A stretch of DNA of 64,000 nucleotides from Laccaria trichodermophora (Eukaryota; Basidiomycota; Agaricomycetes; Agaricales; Hydnangiaceae): contig JACTVC010000001.1 in assembly GCA_018417955.1 (NCBI GenBank), positions 2,914,001-2,978,000 of the forward strand, read 5' to 3'. Numbering within the stretch: the stretch's first letter is position 1; each line of letters begins with the position of its first letter. The translations under genes and the position numbers were made by a program. This document shows, piece by piece, positions 40,036-50,580 of the stretch. The notes under the pieces are model-generated. The model did not search any database and had not been told where the DNA came from. It saw nothing but the letters and a program-made list of their open reading frames with translations.

Positions 40036-41658
40036 CTATGTAAAAAACTCCGCCAGGCTGTCCGGATCCATGACTGACATCAAACTTTGTAGGGATATGT
40101 TGTCGCCCATCTCATCATAAAAAGAAAATGCTATCCCATCATGCTCTTCCATAAGCCTTTCCAAAGTGTCCGCATAATCGCAAAGTGTGAAGTAGTACCG
40201 GTCACGTTTAACTTCCGAAATTTCAATATTGAATGACTGTGGTCTTGCAATACGATCATGATTTTCTTCACGCCCTATTGGTTCCAATTGCGAGTTTTTC
40301 TCCCTGTCGTTTGACATGCGGTACCGCATATCAATCATTTTTATAAGGTGATGAATCTCGAATATCATTGGCCCCCTGAAACGAAAGCAGCAAAGGTTGG
40401 GTAAGACTACATGACCTAGAGGGAGATATTGAGGAGTGTACTGTGGCCTTGCTGGATTTAGGTGATAGAAAAAGGGCTCAAGTTTCCCTCCCCATTTGCA
40501 ATTTAGTTCTAATTTCTCCAAACTCTCCATATGCGCAAGCATGGTAATCAACACCCGTTCACTGGTTTCCTCAAAATGTGTCATATTGAAAGAGAGCTCG
40601 CGGAGACCGGAGCATGAAGATCGAGAGAGTAAATCCTCGACGCTGTCAAGGGCCTCTGAATCCAAATCTGCAGTCATAACCTGCATTCGAGAGAGGGCAG
40701 GGGTCATGATGCAATCGAAAATTCTCGCGATCAGAAAATTCCCCTCCTGGGATCCCACAGTAAGACTAGACAGATAAGGGAGCGCAATGACAGCGTGGTG
40801 ATTGTCGCTGAAACTAAACCTCAATTTGAGGAGTGCACAATGCACCACGTTTGGAGCGCTTGCTAAAAGTGACAAGCAATCTTGCCACGTGCACGACTTC
40901 ATTGAAATTTGGGTAAGTTGATGCACTGGAAGTTCCATTCCCACTTTGTCGAACATGTCAAAATACGCGTTTTGGAGAGATGGCGCATAAGAAATCCGCC
41001 ATATGGCCTCCGTCAATCCTGTAACCGATTCAGAATCACCTGGAGGTCGAACAGCAAGGGTAGTCAAGGAAGGAAGGGGAAGTTTTTCGAGGCCCTCCCA
41101 ACAGGGATGTACGAGGAATGTGCTGATATGTAGCCAACGATAGGAATAGTCTGCAAGAAGATCAAACACTTCCACTGGTGGGTTCCCCACCCATCCTGCT
41201 GGATCACGCTCTAATTCGTCAAGGTGTATGGATAGAAGAAGATCTCCCGAACGTGATAGCCATGACTTCAGCAATTCCAATTGAGCACTATACACCTCGG
41301 GCTCCCTTCGGAGGTTGAGAAAAACAACGTTCCAGAGCCGAGGAGAATCCAAAACTAAGCATCGCCACAACCGGCAAATCTTTCCCAGCATTAACGGCGA
41401 TGTAGGCTGCTTGGACCTCACAAAGTTATCCGGATCGCTGGCCTCGTAAACAGGTTCACAAGCCATGATCGAAATCTCCGAGATAATCTCTACAGGAAGA
41501 GAAAGAAAGGGCGTTTTTGTGTTGAGCTGTTCTCTCAGATCGCGCGACCTCAACGATAAGCGAGCGATGGCGGAGTTGAGTTCTGGGAACTTCTCTGGCG
41601 GCCAATCAAATAGCAACTCTGCGAGAGTCGGACCACAACCGCAGGACTTGCCTGGCAT
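40036..41658 (-). CDS. F-box-like protein, copy 2 (540 aa)
   Basis: Tandem paralogue of 35903-37528 with the same layout: SCGCGPTLAELLFDWPPEKF N-terminus, F-box-like segment LPVEIISEISIMACEPVYEA ... ICRLWRCLVLDSPRLWNVVF, LRR-like middle and LAEFFT end. It differs from copy 1 by many substitutions and small indels, so the duplication is not very recent. The foldback element ends one base before the stop codon. The start at 41658 is divergent from the dioxygenase gene. Confidence 0.85.
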   Translation of the reverse strand: MPGKSCGCGPTLAELLFDWPPEKFPELNSAIARLSLRSRDLREQLNTKTPFLSLPVEIISEISIMACEPVYEASDPDNFVRSKQPTSPLMLGKICRLWRCLVLDSPRLWNVVFLNLRREPEVYSAQLELLKSWLSRSGDLLLSIHLDELERDPAGWVGNPPVEVFDLLADYSYRWLHISTFLVHPCWEGLEKLPLPSLTTLAVRPPGDSESVTGLTEAIWRISYAPSLQNAYFDMFDKVGMELPVHQLTQISMKSCTWQDCLSLLASAPNVVHCALLKLRFSFSDNHHAVIALPYLSSLTVGSQEGNFLIARIFDCIMTPALSRMQVMTADLDSEALDSVEDLLSRSSCSGLRELSFNMTHFEETSERVLITMLAHMESLEKLELNCKWGGKLEPFFYHLNPARPQYTPQYLPLGHVVLPNLCCFRFRGPMIFEIHHLIKMIDMRYRMSNDREKNSQLEPIGREENHDRIARPQSFNIEISEVKRDRYYFTLCDYADTLERLMEEHDGIAFSFYDEMGDNISLQSLMSVMDPDSLAEFFT

Positions 41659-42043
41659 GTTCTAATTACGACGAGTAATAGGCCGTCCAAGGGTTCAAAC
41701 GCTCTGAAATCGGAAGCAGAGTGCGAGGACGTGGCCCGAGCGAGGGCGACGTAGAGGTGTTGATCGTGAGCAAAAAAGTTGTGGAGAACTGGGGCGTAAA
41801 TTTTGAGAGTTGTGGGCAATCTCTGTGCGCGATCCAGGCTTGATCAAGGAAGACTAAGAAAGACACTGAACGAAGGTGAACGACTTGTTGCAGCGTGGAG
41901 TTTGTTTGGTTATGTGTACGTGTACTCTCAGTGCCAAGAGTTTCAAACAACGGAACGGAAGCCATCATCACCGAGCGCAATCACATACATAGAACCTCAC
42001 TGACCAAGTAAAGGACCGGAGCCATCTAGCATTGCCATATACC
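41659..42043. promoter_or_regulatory. Divergent promoter, F-box copy 2 / dioxygenase
   Basis: 385 bp between start codons, related to 37529-37946. No gene inside. Confidence 0.5.
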
Positions 42044-43383
42044 ATGCTCTCTCCTTTCCTCCGCAGGACAGTTCCCACATCGAGGTCCATTACAGCCTCT
42101 TTCCTCGCTTCGAAATTCCAACGACGGACATGGACAACCATAACCACCACCTCCGACGCGCTGACGATCCACAAGCTAAAGAACACTTCATTTCCATACA
42201 TATGGCTCAGAGACTCTTGCCAATCTTCGGAATGTATTCACCCGTCAACCAAGCAGAAACTTCACCGTACATCCGATGTCCCCATGTCCATCGCGCCCGT
42301 GACGGAAGGTGGTGTCCAGGTTACCAAGAATGGTATCGCCATCACCTGGACGGACGGACACAAGTCTTTCTTTCACACAAATTTTTTGGAGCGCCATGCC
42401 TTTCCGACGAAGCTTGCAGAGTCTCACCACGATCACTGCATTGTGCATGAGGCTTGGACGAATGAATCCATCTCTGAGTCCCGGGATCTCTTCATGCCCT
42501 ATGATACTATCAATAGTCCCGAAGGGCTTGTTAAGGCGATTACTCAGCTCTCAAAGTACGGCTTGCTCTTTGTTTCCGGGGTTTCCAATAAGGAGACTTC
42601 GAACAACGCGTGTGAGCTACGTGTATTGGCTGAAAAGTTTGGTGAAATTCGCCCGACATTTTATGGACCTCTATGGGACGTGATCAATGTGCGGAATAGT
42701 AGAAATATTGCGTATACTAACCTAGATCTTGGACTTCACATGGATCTCCTGTGCGTCGCCCCTTCCAGAGTAAAACGTTTACCAACTTACAATGTTTATG
42801 TAGATATTTCCAACATCCACCGCGATATCAAATTCTCCACTGTCTTCGCAACCGCGTTGTTGGAGGAACCTCAATTTTTGTAGACTCCCTACACGCCGCG
42901 CGCGTCCTCCGCGATACTCATCCCAACGGCTTCGACACCCTCACAAAGACCCCCGTCGCTTTCCATTACATCAACGACGGACACCATCTTCATCACAACC
43001 ATCCTACCATTGAGCTGGCGCCCCTATCAACACTATCATCCCCTTCATCCGAGCTCGAGATATCGCACGTCAATTACTCACCACCGTTCCAAGCCCCGCT
43101 CCCGCTCAGCACGCCGAGAGAATTCTATCTCGCTCTACAACGATTTTCGAAACTGTTGAACGATCCCCAGAACACGTATGAGTATACCCTTCGCGAGGGC
43201 GACGCGGTGTTGTTCGATAACCGCCGCGTCCTGCATGCGCGAACAGCGTTCACTGATCCGGGATCTGAACCGGGGAAAGAAGGAGAGACGAATAGGTGGT
43301 TGAAGGGCTGTTATCTCGAGGCGGATGCCTTGGTTGATCGTATGAGGGTGTTACGGACGAAGATTGCGACAGGACTAATTTAA
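42044..43383 (+). CDS. Gamma-butyrobetaine-hydroxylase/TauD-family 2-oxoglutarate dioxygenase
   Basis: Exons 42044-42750 and 42804-43383 (intron GTGCGT...ATGTAG) give 428 residues. The N-terminus MLSPFLRRTVPTSRSITASF is Arg/Ser-rich without acids and could target mitochondria. Next is the GBBH-type N-terminal domain (PYIWLRDSCQSSECIHPSTK, a Cys/His cluster that binds zinc in BBOX1). The catalytic TauD domain has the HxD pair in LGLHMDLLYFQHPPRYQILH and GGTSIFVDSLHAARVL. The distal His and Arg are in LFDNRRVLHARTAF. The family includes gamma-butyrobetaine hydroxylase and trimethyllysine hydroxylase of carnitine synthesis; which substrate applies here cannot be told from sequence alone. Confidence 0.88.
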
Positions 43384-43454
43384 AACGTTTAAAGCGCTGC
43401 CGGCTTTCGCTTTTATCGGAATGTAAGGAAATCATTGTATAAATTTTAATACAT

Positions 43455-43855
43455 TATGTATAGAGCATCTTGGACCGGTACCTGTTGAACGTTAAAGTTG
43501 AATCCTCGTCTGATCATCACTATTACTCCCCACTTTGTCCAGTTGATCGCCCAGAACTTTCATGTAGGTCATATCCCCGAAGGGACAGACGTCGTGCAGC
43601 TTGGTGAGAGCTCTTGGTTTCACCAATGATAAGAGCGTGGGGTTGGAGTGACTCAACCATGTTCTCAACAGCCGCAATTTTCATTTCATGGGCAAGGCCA
43701 TTCACAGTAATGACACAAGACGTAAAGAAGTGGAAGATAGCAGGAAAGAAGAAGGAACAAAGGAAGAGGACGGTAGTGGGATAGAAGTGGAGACAAGTGG
43801 AAGAAGAAGGATAAAAAGAAATGAGACAAGGCAGAGGTGTGAAAAGGGTTTGCAT
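43455..43855 (-). pseudogene. LINE endonuclease fragment (truncated)
   Basis: The minus strand reads VNGLAHEMKIAAVENMVESL, LIIGETKSSHQAARRLSLRG and YDLHESSGRSTGQSG. After a frameshift it continues KWGVIVMIRRGFNFNVQQV. This is the start of an AP-endonuclease domain as in Tad-type LINEs (N-terminal NG, ETK metal-binding segment). It breaks off near 43455, next to the dioxygenase 3' UTR; RT is absent. Confidence 0.6.
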
Positions 43856-45147
43856 GTAGGGAAAGTTAAAGTGGTAACCCGGTGCTCAATGTGGACAGCT
43901 GGCAAGGCCAGGGATGATGAAAGGGGGTAAGAAGGAGAAGAAGGGATACACACCCGAGGTCCGTCATCTACTAGCATAGAGGCTACCTCATGTGGGTCTG
44001 GTTCTTGGTCGTCATCCGGAACACTCTCTAAACGAGGCCGTTTGTGAGAAGTGGAGGCTACAGGTGATGAGAGTGCAGAGGGCATGTGTAGGTTTTGGCG
44101 TTGGTCTGTGGGGGCAATAGAAGTTAAAAGAGACCTGGTCGCAGGTAGCATGGGTTACTTGGCTTCAAGTTGAGCCATGAGATCTTTCTTATGGCCTCGG
44201 CATCGGAGATTTTCTGCTGGATGCAGGCCATGCGATCATCGAGTTGTTGGATTCATGGGTCATTCATTGGCAGTAGGTACTTGAGGCTCTCTTTGTGATC
44301 GAGGCTAGTCTGCAGAGCGGTGATTTCAGACTCGGCGGAGTTGATGAGATTAGTGAGGTAATAGACGTGGATAGTTTCCTTGAAAGCATCAATAAGGTTA
44401 GTGCAGTCTTGTTGATAGCGTACTTTGGCGTTGCCTTGCTATTGAATAACCTGCTGGAGGGTGATGTTGACTGATTTGGCGTTGGTGGAAAGAGTGTCGA
44501 GTTGTTGTTGAAAATGTAAAGTGGATTCTTGAGGTTGGCCTGAGGGATTTATCACTGGAATACCTTGCGTGTTGAGCACATAGAGGTATTGAGGAGGTGA
44601 GGTTTTTATGCCGGAGGTGGTGAAGAGGGTAAATGGTTCAGAGACAAAGCGAAAGGCGATGCGAGGAGTACGGAGGATAGCACAGTATACCATGCCATTC
44701 TGTTCGATGCGGCTGTCGCGAACGACTGGCTCTCCTGAGCCATCAGAGTGGGCGCGCTCGAGGTAGCGGTTGATTAGGGACTTAGCTGCAGGATGACCAT
44801 CGATGCCATTGATGGCTACTTCTAGTCCCATCTTGGGCTGGATGTAGCGAGAGCGGCGGGGGTGGTAGAAGCGCCGATCAACTTCGAGCGGTTGGTTCGT
44901 GAGCTGGGTGAAGGCGTCGTGGGCAAGGAAGAGGTAAAAGATTCGGCGGCCATCCCTGTGTGTCCAAGACGTTTGCACGTGGAGGCTGCGGGCGGCAAGG
45001 ATCCGGTCAAACTTGGCTTTCAGGGTATTGAGGTCCGTGCCTTCTTCGGCCTGAAAGTAAACCTGTCTTGTCTTGTCCATACGGCTCGCTGAAACCTTCC
45101 ATTGGGCACAAAGACCATCAATTCCGTCAAGTATAACGCGAAGTTTA
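43856..45147 (-). pseudogene. LINE ORF1 C-terminal part and ORF2 leader
   Basis: Part of an ORF1-like protein: KLRVILDGIDGLCAQWKVSA, FYLFLAHDAFTQLTNQPLEV, VAINGIDGHPAAKSLINRYL, then a coiled-coil-like tail. The frame carries a TAG at about 44439 and a TGA near 44255, both explainable by C-to-T changes (CAG, CGA), so it is decayed. A stretch with HKRPRLESVPDDDQEPDP follows (44151-43930). It continues upstream beyond the inserted tyrosine-recombinase element at 50712. Confidence 0.65.
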
Positions 45148-45491
45148 TCGAGTTTAAACAAAGTGTTTACTCAAGTCCAATAGAAGCCGACCAAAGGCTA
45201 GTTGCACGCGCACAACAGCAGTCGTGCGTCCGCCGACACACGACTCAGAGCCGCTGCTCTTTCTTCTCTTTCATCTCACATGATCCACGCTTGGATGCGC
45301 GCTACGATGTCCCAATTTATTTTTAGATCTTACCCCTCATGGTTGAGGAGTGAGCTTGAGACGCCCCTTTCCGATAGGCTCTCGTCTCGACATCTCACTC
45401 CTCAACCAGGTAAGATCCCCAATTTTTTATCTAGACTCTTGTCTCGATATCTTACTCCACCATTCAGTGTTAACATACGCGTTTTTCGTCA
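45148..45491 (+). repeat. Split direct repeat A1
   Basis: Begins TCGAGTTTAAACAAAG, ends TTTTTCGTCA. Contains a long hairpin: GGTTGAGGAGTGAG at 45341-45354 pairs with 45394-45407, extended by AGATCTTACC/GGTAAGATC. Confidence 0.93.
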
Positions 45492-45530
45492 ACACTAATA
45501 CTACGTATTCATCGTTCCTCAATCTGTCTC

Positions 45531-46988
45531 ATGAGTGAAGGACATGCGAACCTCTTCGCGAGCGCAATCCCAGAAAATGGATCATCCAACACCATGGGAT
45601 CAAATACAGTTGGACAAAGTGACGAAGATCAAACCAACTCTACTAGACAGGATGGACCTGGAACTGGAGACCGAGCCAACTCTGTTGCGCAGGATGAGAA
45701 CCTCTACGATGACACTGGGGAAATCCAAGCACCAGCTCGAAACAATGAGAACACAAGCAATGACGACCTCGACGAATTCACTCGAGGAGAGAAACCTCAA
45801 CTCGAAGAAGAATCCGTCAGATATATGGACGACACGGTCGATAAATTCAGGAGAGGAGAAATTATGAAACTCAAAGCGTTATCGAACATTATCGGAGCGC
45901 TCAACTTCGATCCATCCAAAACTAACAGAGCGAAAGACAGTGCCATCGAAATCTACGCCAAAACCTTGGATGAATACGCAGCCCTCTCTTCTTCAGCGAT
46001 TAAGCGAGGAAACCACGCCGCGGTTGGACTCGACCCTAAATCTGTTCAACCGGAGCAACGTGAACCCAAGAACGTTGACGCTAACAGAGCGATTGACGAG
46101 CTCATCTCTCAAATCAGCAGGGACAGCGACAGGTCGAAAAGGGGGAACTCCCCTTCAGGATCTGACGATGACGACGATGGAGACGAACCCTCAAATAAGA
46201 AACAAAGAGTTTTCGAATCCGAGATGCCCTGGTATAATCGAGAGGAAGAAGCCAGACGTAGCGGAAACAGAGATTGCGAGGAATCTCGACGAATTCTCCA
46301 ACTCTTCGCCCGTGACTACAAAGTCGTCAGACAGTGGATCCAAAATTCCAGGACCGTGCCGCTCGGTTTCCCCACTTCAGAATGGGACAACATCATTAAG
46401 GGACAAGCCGTCAACCTCGATGCAGTGTTCTCCTCACTGCACCATATTTCCGCTCCTAAGGAGAACGTTGGACGCGTGGGATCAACTGAAATATCCCTTG
46501 GGCGATCAGATCCAGCAAAGAAAGTCCAAACGAGTGGCGAATGGACCAGTGCCTGGAACGCCACCGTCAAAGCGATTAAATTCGCTTTCCCTCACAGGGA
46601 ACAAGAACTCAGGGATTATGGAGAGTATATCGAAGGACACTTCTCTGCTAAAGTCACCTCTGCTCACAGGAAGATCATTCTTTACGACATCGCCATCCGA
46701 AACGAAGTCGGGGGCGCCCAAAATGCCCTTCTCACTGACACCCATCGCTTCATCAGATTCTATTCTGCCATTCTCATGCCAGACGGAGTCGAATCAGACC
46801 ACGTCAGATTCGGAGCCAAACGATCTTCAGGGAAAGTCACAAAGTCCGAGATCTGCAATCGCTTCAACTCATCCAATGGGTGCAGGAACTCTGCCGACGA
46901 CTGCAGGTTCCGTCACGTCTGCAAGAAATGCAAGCGGCCAACCCACGGGGAGAGAAATTGCGATATCAAGGAGGGAACTAGCACATGA
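45531..46988 (+). CDS. Gag-like protein of the tyrosine-recombinase element (485 aa)
   Basis: ATG at 45531 (MSEGHANLFASAIPENG). The N-terminal 110 residues are acidic and low in complexity. The middle is globular (RDYKVVRQWIQNSRTVPLGF, NATVKAIKFAFPHREQELRD). The end is Cys/His-rich: CNRFNSSNGCRNSADDCRFRH is a CCCH-like finger, followed by CKKCKRPTHGERNC (C-x2-C-x4-H-x4-C). Two zinc fingers at the C-terminus fit an RNA-binding Gag analogue. The downstream RT frame is +1 relative to this one and is open across most of it. Confidence 0.85.
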   Translation: MSEGHANLFASAIPENGSSNTMGSNTVGQSDEDQTNSTRQDGPGTGDRANSVAQDENLYDDTGEIQAPARNNENTSNDDLDEFTRGEKPQLEEESVRYMDDTVDKFRRGEIMKLKALSNIIGALNFDPSKTNRAKDSAIEIYAKTLDEYAALSSSAIKRGNHAAVGLDPKSVQPEQREPKNVDANRAIDELISQISRDSDRSKRGNSPSGSDDDDDGDEPSNKKQRVFESEMPWYNREEEARRSGNRDCEESRRILQLFARDYKVVRQWIQNSRTVPLGFPTSEWDNIIKGQAVNLDAVFSSLHHISAPKENVGRVGSTEISLGRSDPAKKVQTSGEWTSAWNATVKAIKFAFPHREQELRDYGEYIEGHFSAKVTSAHRKIILYDIAIRNEVGGAQNALLTDTHRFIRFYSAILMPDGVESDHVRFGAKRSSGKVTKSEICNRFNSSNGCRNSADDCRFRHVCKKCKRPTHGERNCDIKEGTST

Positions 46989-48804
46989 ATTGCGCCCGAA
47001 ATATCTCAGGTACAACATTTGGGACGGTGCTAATATCTTTTCTCACTCTTCTGCTGACTGGACCGAGACCGCCTCACCTTTACCTGAAATCCCCGCCTCT
47101 GAATTGAGCAATCCTGTCGCGACGAGAATGATTCGTCAAAACCCACACTTATTCGATATCGTCACCCCCATCTTCGTTGACCGTTTCGAGGAACTACTTG
47201 AAACTCATCCAAACAAACCCTTCGTGAAGTCCGTGTGCAAGGGTCTCCGAGAAGGTTTCTGGCCCTGGGCCGATACCCGCTTCGGGGAGTATCCTGACAC
47301 ACTCGACGCCTCACTGCCCGAGCCAGACAACGTTGAAGAAGCACAGTTTCTGAGAAATCAACGAGACCACGAACTCTTCAAAGGTCGTTTCTCCGAATCA
47401 TTCGGAAACAAACTACTACCTGGCATGTATTGCATGCCAGTCTTTGCTGTCCCGAAACCTCATTCCACTGACTTGAGGATGGTCACTGACCAAAGTGCAG
47501 GGAAATTTTCACTCAACAGCATGATTCCGCGCGAGCGAATCATAGGATACCCGCTTGACAACTTGCAACATCTGGGGCAATTCCTGATCTCCCTGAACGA
47601 GCGTTTCCCTGACTCAGCTCGTGTGTTATTCAAATCGGACATCGCTGAGGCTTATAGGCTTCTCCCAGTTCATCCCTACTGGCAAATCAAGCAAATCAAT
47701 CGCATTGGTGGCTCTTTGCACGTTGACAGAAACACGGCCTTTGGCGGGCGTGGTTCAGGATGCAACTGGATCGCATTCATGTCGCTTGTCTCTTGGATAG
47801 CGAAGAAGAAACGGGGAATTGAACTCCTGGGTACGTACTCGGATGATTCTTTTGGCCCAGAACTCGCAGGAAACATTGCCTACTATCCCCCATACCGCAA
47901 GCACATGCCTGCCAACCAAGTCAAATTACTCCAACTCTGGGACGAGATCAATCTACCCCACAAAGAAAGCAAACAAATCTTCGGATCGCCGCTCACCATC
48001 ATCGGAATTGAAGTTGACACCAACACGCTCTCCATGACGATGCCCCCCGACACGCTACAAGAGTTGATAATTGCCATCCGCGATTTCATCTCATCAAAGC
48101 ACAAGTTCACTTTACGTGAATGGCAGAGGTTGGCAGGTTGGATCAACTGGAGCTTCAATGTCTTTCCCTTACTCAGACCCGCACTTAACCACTTTTATGC
48201 GAAGATTAGTGGCAAATCAGCTCCAAACCAATTCATCAGGATCAATAACGCTGTTCGCGCCGACCTCATCTGGGCCGCCAATCATTTAGAGCATGATTGC
48301 AGCGTCAGACTCATTCAGCAGATTTATTGGGATGAACACACTGCCAACTTCACGATTTTTTGTGACGCCTGCTTAGAAGGCATGGGTTTTTGGATACCTG
48401 ACGACTGCGTCGGTTTCTACTCACCTACCCCCAGCGGAACCAGTGAGGAGCACATCTTTTTCTTCGAGGCACTATGTGTTCTATCCACCATACATCACCT
48501 CACTGACGTCCTCTGTGTTCCTTCCACAACCAAACTTCTCATCTACACCGACAACGACAACACCGTCGCCATCTTCAACACCTTGAGATGCCTCCCTCAT
48601 TACAACTCAATCCTCATCGACACCGTTGACACATGTATTATCCACGACATACAGCTCAGAGTCCTCCACATCGCTGGAGAACTCAACTCGGTCGCCGACG
48701 CTATCTCCAGAAACAATTTCGACGTCGCACGCCAATACGTCCCGGATCTCACTATTTCACCTTTTCTACCCCCTCAATTGCCGCTGGGGGCTACGAAAAA
48801 ATGA
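46984..48804 (+). CDS. Reverse transcriptase / RNase H of the tyrosine-recombinase element
   Basis: The open frame extends upstream to 45940, but recognisable sequence begins near 46984, where an ATG overlaps the Gag stop. RT features: PVFAVPKPHSTDLRMVTDQS, SDIAEAYRLLPVH, FGGRGSGCNWIAFM and the catalytic GTYSDDSFG (Y-x-D-D). RNase H features: IFCDACLEGMGFWIP, FFEALCVLSTIHHL and IYTDNDNTVAIF. This sequence type is characteristic of DIRS-order elements. It ends KK then TGA at 48802-48804, which overlaps the ATG of the recombinase ORF. How RT is translated (frameshift, reinitiation or splicing) is not shown. Confidence 0.88.
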   Translation, partial: HELRPKYLRYNIWDGANIFSHSSADWTETASPLPEIPASELSNPVATRMIRQNPHLFDIVTPIFVDRFEELLETHPNKPFVKSVCKGLREGFWPWADTRFGEYPDTLDASLPEPDNVEEAQFLRNQRDHELFKGRFSESFGNKLLPGMYCMPVFAVPKPHSTDLRMVTDQSAGKFSLNSMIPRERIIGYPLDNLQHLGQFLISLNERFPDSARVLFKSDIAEAYRLLPVHPYWQIKQINRIGGSLHVDRNTAFGGRGSGCNWIAFMSLVSWIAKKKRGIELLGTYSDDSFGPELAGNIAYYPPYRKHMPANQVKLLQLWDEINLPHKESKQIFGSPLTIIGIEVDTNTLSMTMPPDTLQELIIAIRDFISSKHKFTLREWQRLAGWINWSFNVFPLLRPALNHFYAKISGKSAPNQFIRINNAVRADLIWAANHLEHDCSVRLIQQIYWDEHTANFTIFCDACLEGMGFWIPDDCVGFYSPTPSGTSEEHIFFFEALCVLSTIHHLTDVLCVPSTTKLLIYTDNDNTVAIFNTLRCLPHYNSILIDTVDTCIIHDIQLRVLHIAGELNSVADAISRNNFDVARQYVPDLTISPFLPPQLPLGATKK

Positions 48805-49820
48805 TCCCCACCACCGTGCGGGCCAGGCAACCCCACAGGGAACCCTGGTCACGGGAGAGGCTGCTCAGAGAACGAGCCATCGCCCTCGGTCAAGCAATTG
48901 ACAACTCTACATGGAAAAACTATGGTTCTGCCCTCAACTCCTACCTCAACTTTATCAAACTACATGATTTCCCCCTTGATCCCACCCCCGATACTCTTAG
49001 CCTTTTCACAGTCTACATGTGCCACCACATCAAACCTAGCTCTGTCACCACTTACCTCTCTGGTATCTGCCAACAACTTGAACCTTATTTCCCGAATGTA
49101 CGCACAGCCCGCAACTCTGCTCTTGTACATTGTACATTGCAGGGCTGCAGACGTTTATGTGGAACTCCAACTTCTCGCAAACGTGCCCTCACTCTAGACG
49201 ACCTTGCGAAAGTCGTCAACGCACTCGGAAACTCATCTGACTATGATGACATGCTCTTCCTTGCTCAATTTCTAACCGGCTTCTTCGCCCTCTTCCGACT
49301 GGGTGAAATGACTTATCCAGATGACCCACAACTTCGTGACCCCAGGAAAGTCACCAAGAGAACTTCTGTACGTTTCTCCGATGTCTCTTTTCAATTCTTT
49401 CTGCCTGGCCATAAGGCCGACAGATTCTTCGAAGGAAACACCATCATTGTTCGGAAGAATGCATGCATCTTCGACCCTCATAACCGCTTTCTCGCATACT
49501 TACATGCCCGCGACCACAAATTCCCCTACAGCTCGCCTCTATGGTTGACCAGCAAGGGTGTCGTACCCACCCGCGCCTTCTTCATCAGATGCCTCCGGCG
49601 TTTTTTCGATTCTGACACTGCAGGCCAATCTCTCAGAGCTGGAGGAGCAACTTCCCTCGCTGAAAATGGCGTGCCACCTGCGATCATTCAAGCCATCGGA
49701 AGATGGGCCTCAGACGCCTTCAAAATCTACATCCGCAAAAACCCCGTTCTTATCCACGCCTTACTCTTTGGCCAAACCGCACGCTCTGCATCCTCATACA
49801 CCCACGCTTTGGATTCCTAA
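48801..49820 (+). CDS. Tyrosine recombinase of the retrotransposon
   Basis: Starts ATGATCCCC at 48801, giving an ATGA overlap with the RT stop; the frame is open from 48633. It has an N-terminal core-binding domain (DNSTWKNYGSALNSYLNF ... HHIKPSSVTTYLSGI). The catalytic domain has Arg I in FFALFRLGEM, Arg II in AGQSLRAGGATSLAENGVPP (the usual His two residues before Arg reads Gln), Trp in IGRWASDAF and the nucleophile Tyr in KIYIRKNP. It would integrate the circular cDNA without target duplication. The Gln variant is, as I recall, common in fungal members. Confidence 0.88.
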   Translation: MIPTTVRARQPHREPWSRERLLRERAIALGQAIDNSTWKNYGSALNSYLNFIKLHDFPLDPTPDTLSLFTVYMCHHIKPSSVTTYLSGICQQLEPYFPNVRTARNSALVHCTLQGCRRLCGTPTSRKRALTLDDLAKVVNALGNSSDYDDMLFLAQFLTGFFALFRLGEMTYPDDPQLRDPRKVTKRTSVRFSDVSFQFFLPGHKADRFFEGNTIIVRKNACIFDPHNRFLAYLHARDHKFPYSSPLWLTSKGVVPTRAFFIRCLRRFFDSDTAGQSLRAGGATSLAENGVPPAIIQAIGRWASDAFKIYIRKNPVLIHALLFGQTARSASSYTHALDS

Positions 49821-50046
49821 CTTCCATCAAGCCCTTTCTATTACCTTTTACAGACTTTTTATTTACTCACGGACTTTTTTCTTATATCTACAGACTTCCT
49901 TACATCACCGCGATCCCCCACGACATGGACGTCACCTTTCCTTACCCATATCATACACGCATGCACTATCTCCTACCTTTCCCCTCGCTCCTCACATCAA
50001 TCACTACATAATCTCATCTTTTCCTTTTTTTCTTTATATAGGAATA
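49821..50046 (+). other. 3' untranslated part of the tyrosine-recombinase element
   Basis: Pyrimidine-rich stretch between the recombinase stop and B1. No ORF supported. Confidence 0.5.
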
Positions 50047-50177
50047 TAGCCATACCTCAAGTGGAAATACGTCGGAATCATGGCGCGCGCCGCGCCTGAT
50101 TTCCTGACATTGGCTATTTTTTCTTGTCACAGTCACCCTTCGCCTCTGCATCACACACAGCCTAGGCGCTATTGGTC
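50047..50177 (+). repeat. Split direct repeat B1
   Basis: 131 bp, TAGCCATACCTCAAGTGGAA ... GGCGCTATTGGTC, overlapping the first bases of A2. Confidence 0.9.
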
Positions 50178-50519
50178 GAGTTTAAACAAAGTGTTTACTC
50201 AAGTCCAATAGAAGCCGACCAAAGGCTAGTTGCACGCGCACAACAGCAGTCGTGCGTCCGCCGACACACGACTCAGAGCCGCTGCTCTTTCTTCTCTTTC
50301 ATCTCACATGATCCACGCTTGGATGCGCGCTACGATGTCCCAATTTATTTTTAGATCTTACCCCTCATGGTTGAGGAGTGAGCTTGAGATGCCCCTTTCC
50401 GATAGGCTCTCGTCTCGACATCTCACTCCTCAACCAGGTAAGATCCCCAATTTTTTATCTAGACTCTCGTCTCGATATCTTACTCCACCATTCAGTGTTA
50501 ACATACGCGTTTTTCGTCA
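50176..50519 (+). repeat. Split direct repeat A2
   Basis: 344 bp, nearly identical to A1, with the same hairpin. Confidence 0.92.
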
Positions 50520-50580
50520 CCCTCCCACCCACTTCCTTCTCATACTAGACTTTTATTCACTCTAGTACTAGTTGTGTATG

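Noticed and set aside
45202..45538. Plus ORFs repeated at 50172-50565
   Set aside because: They fall in the A repeats of the retrotransposon and have no protein-like features.
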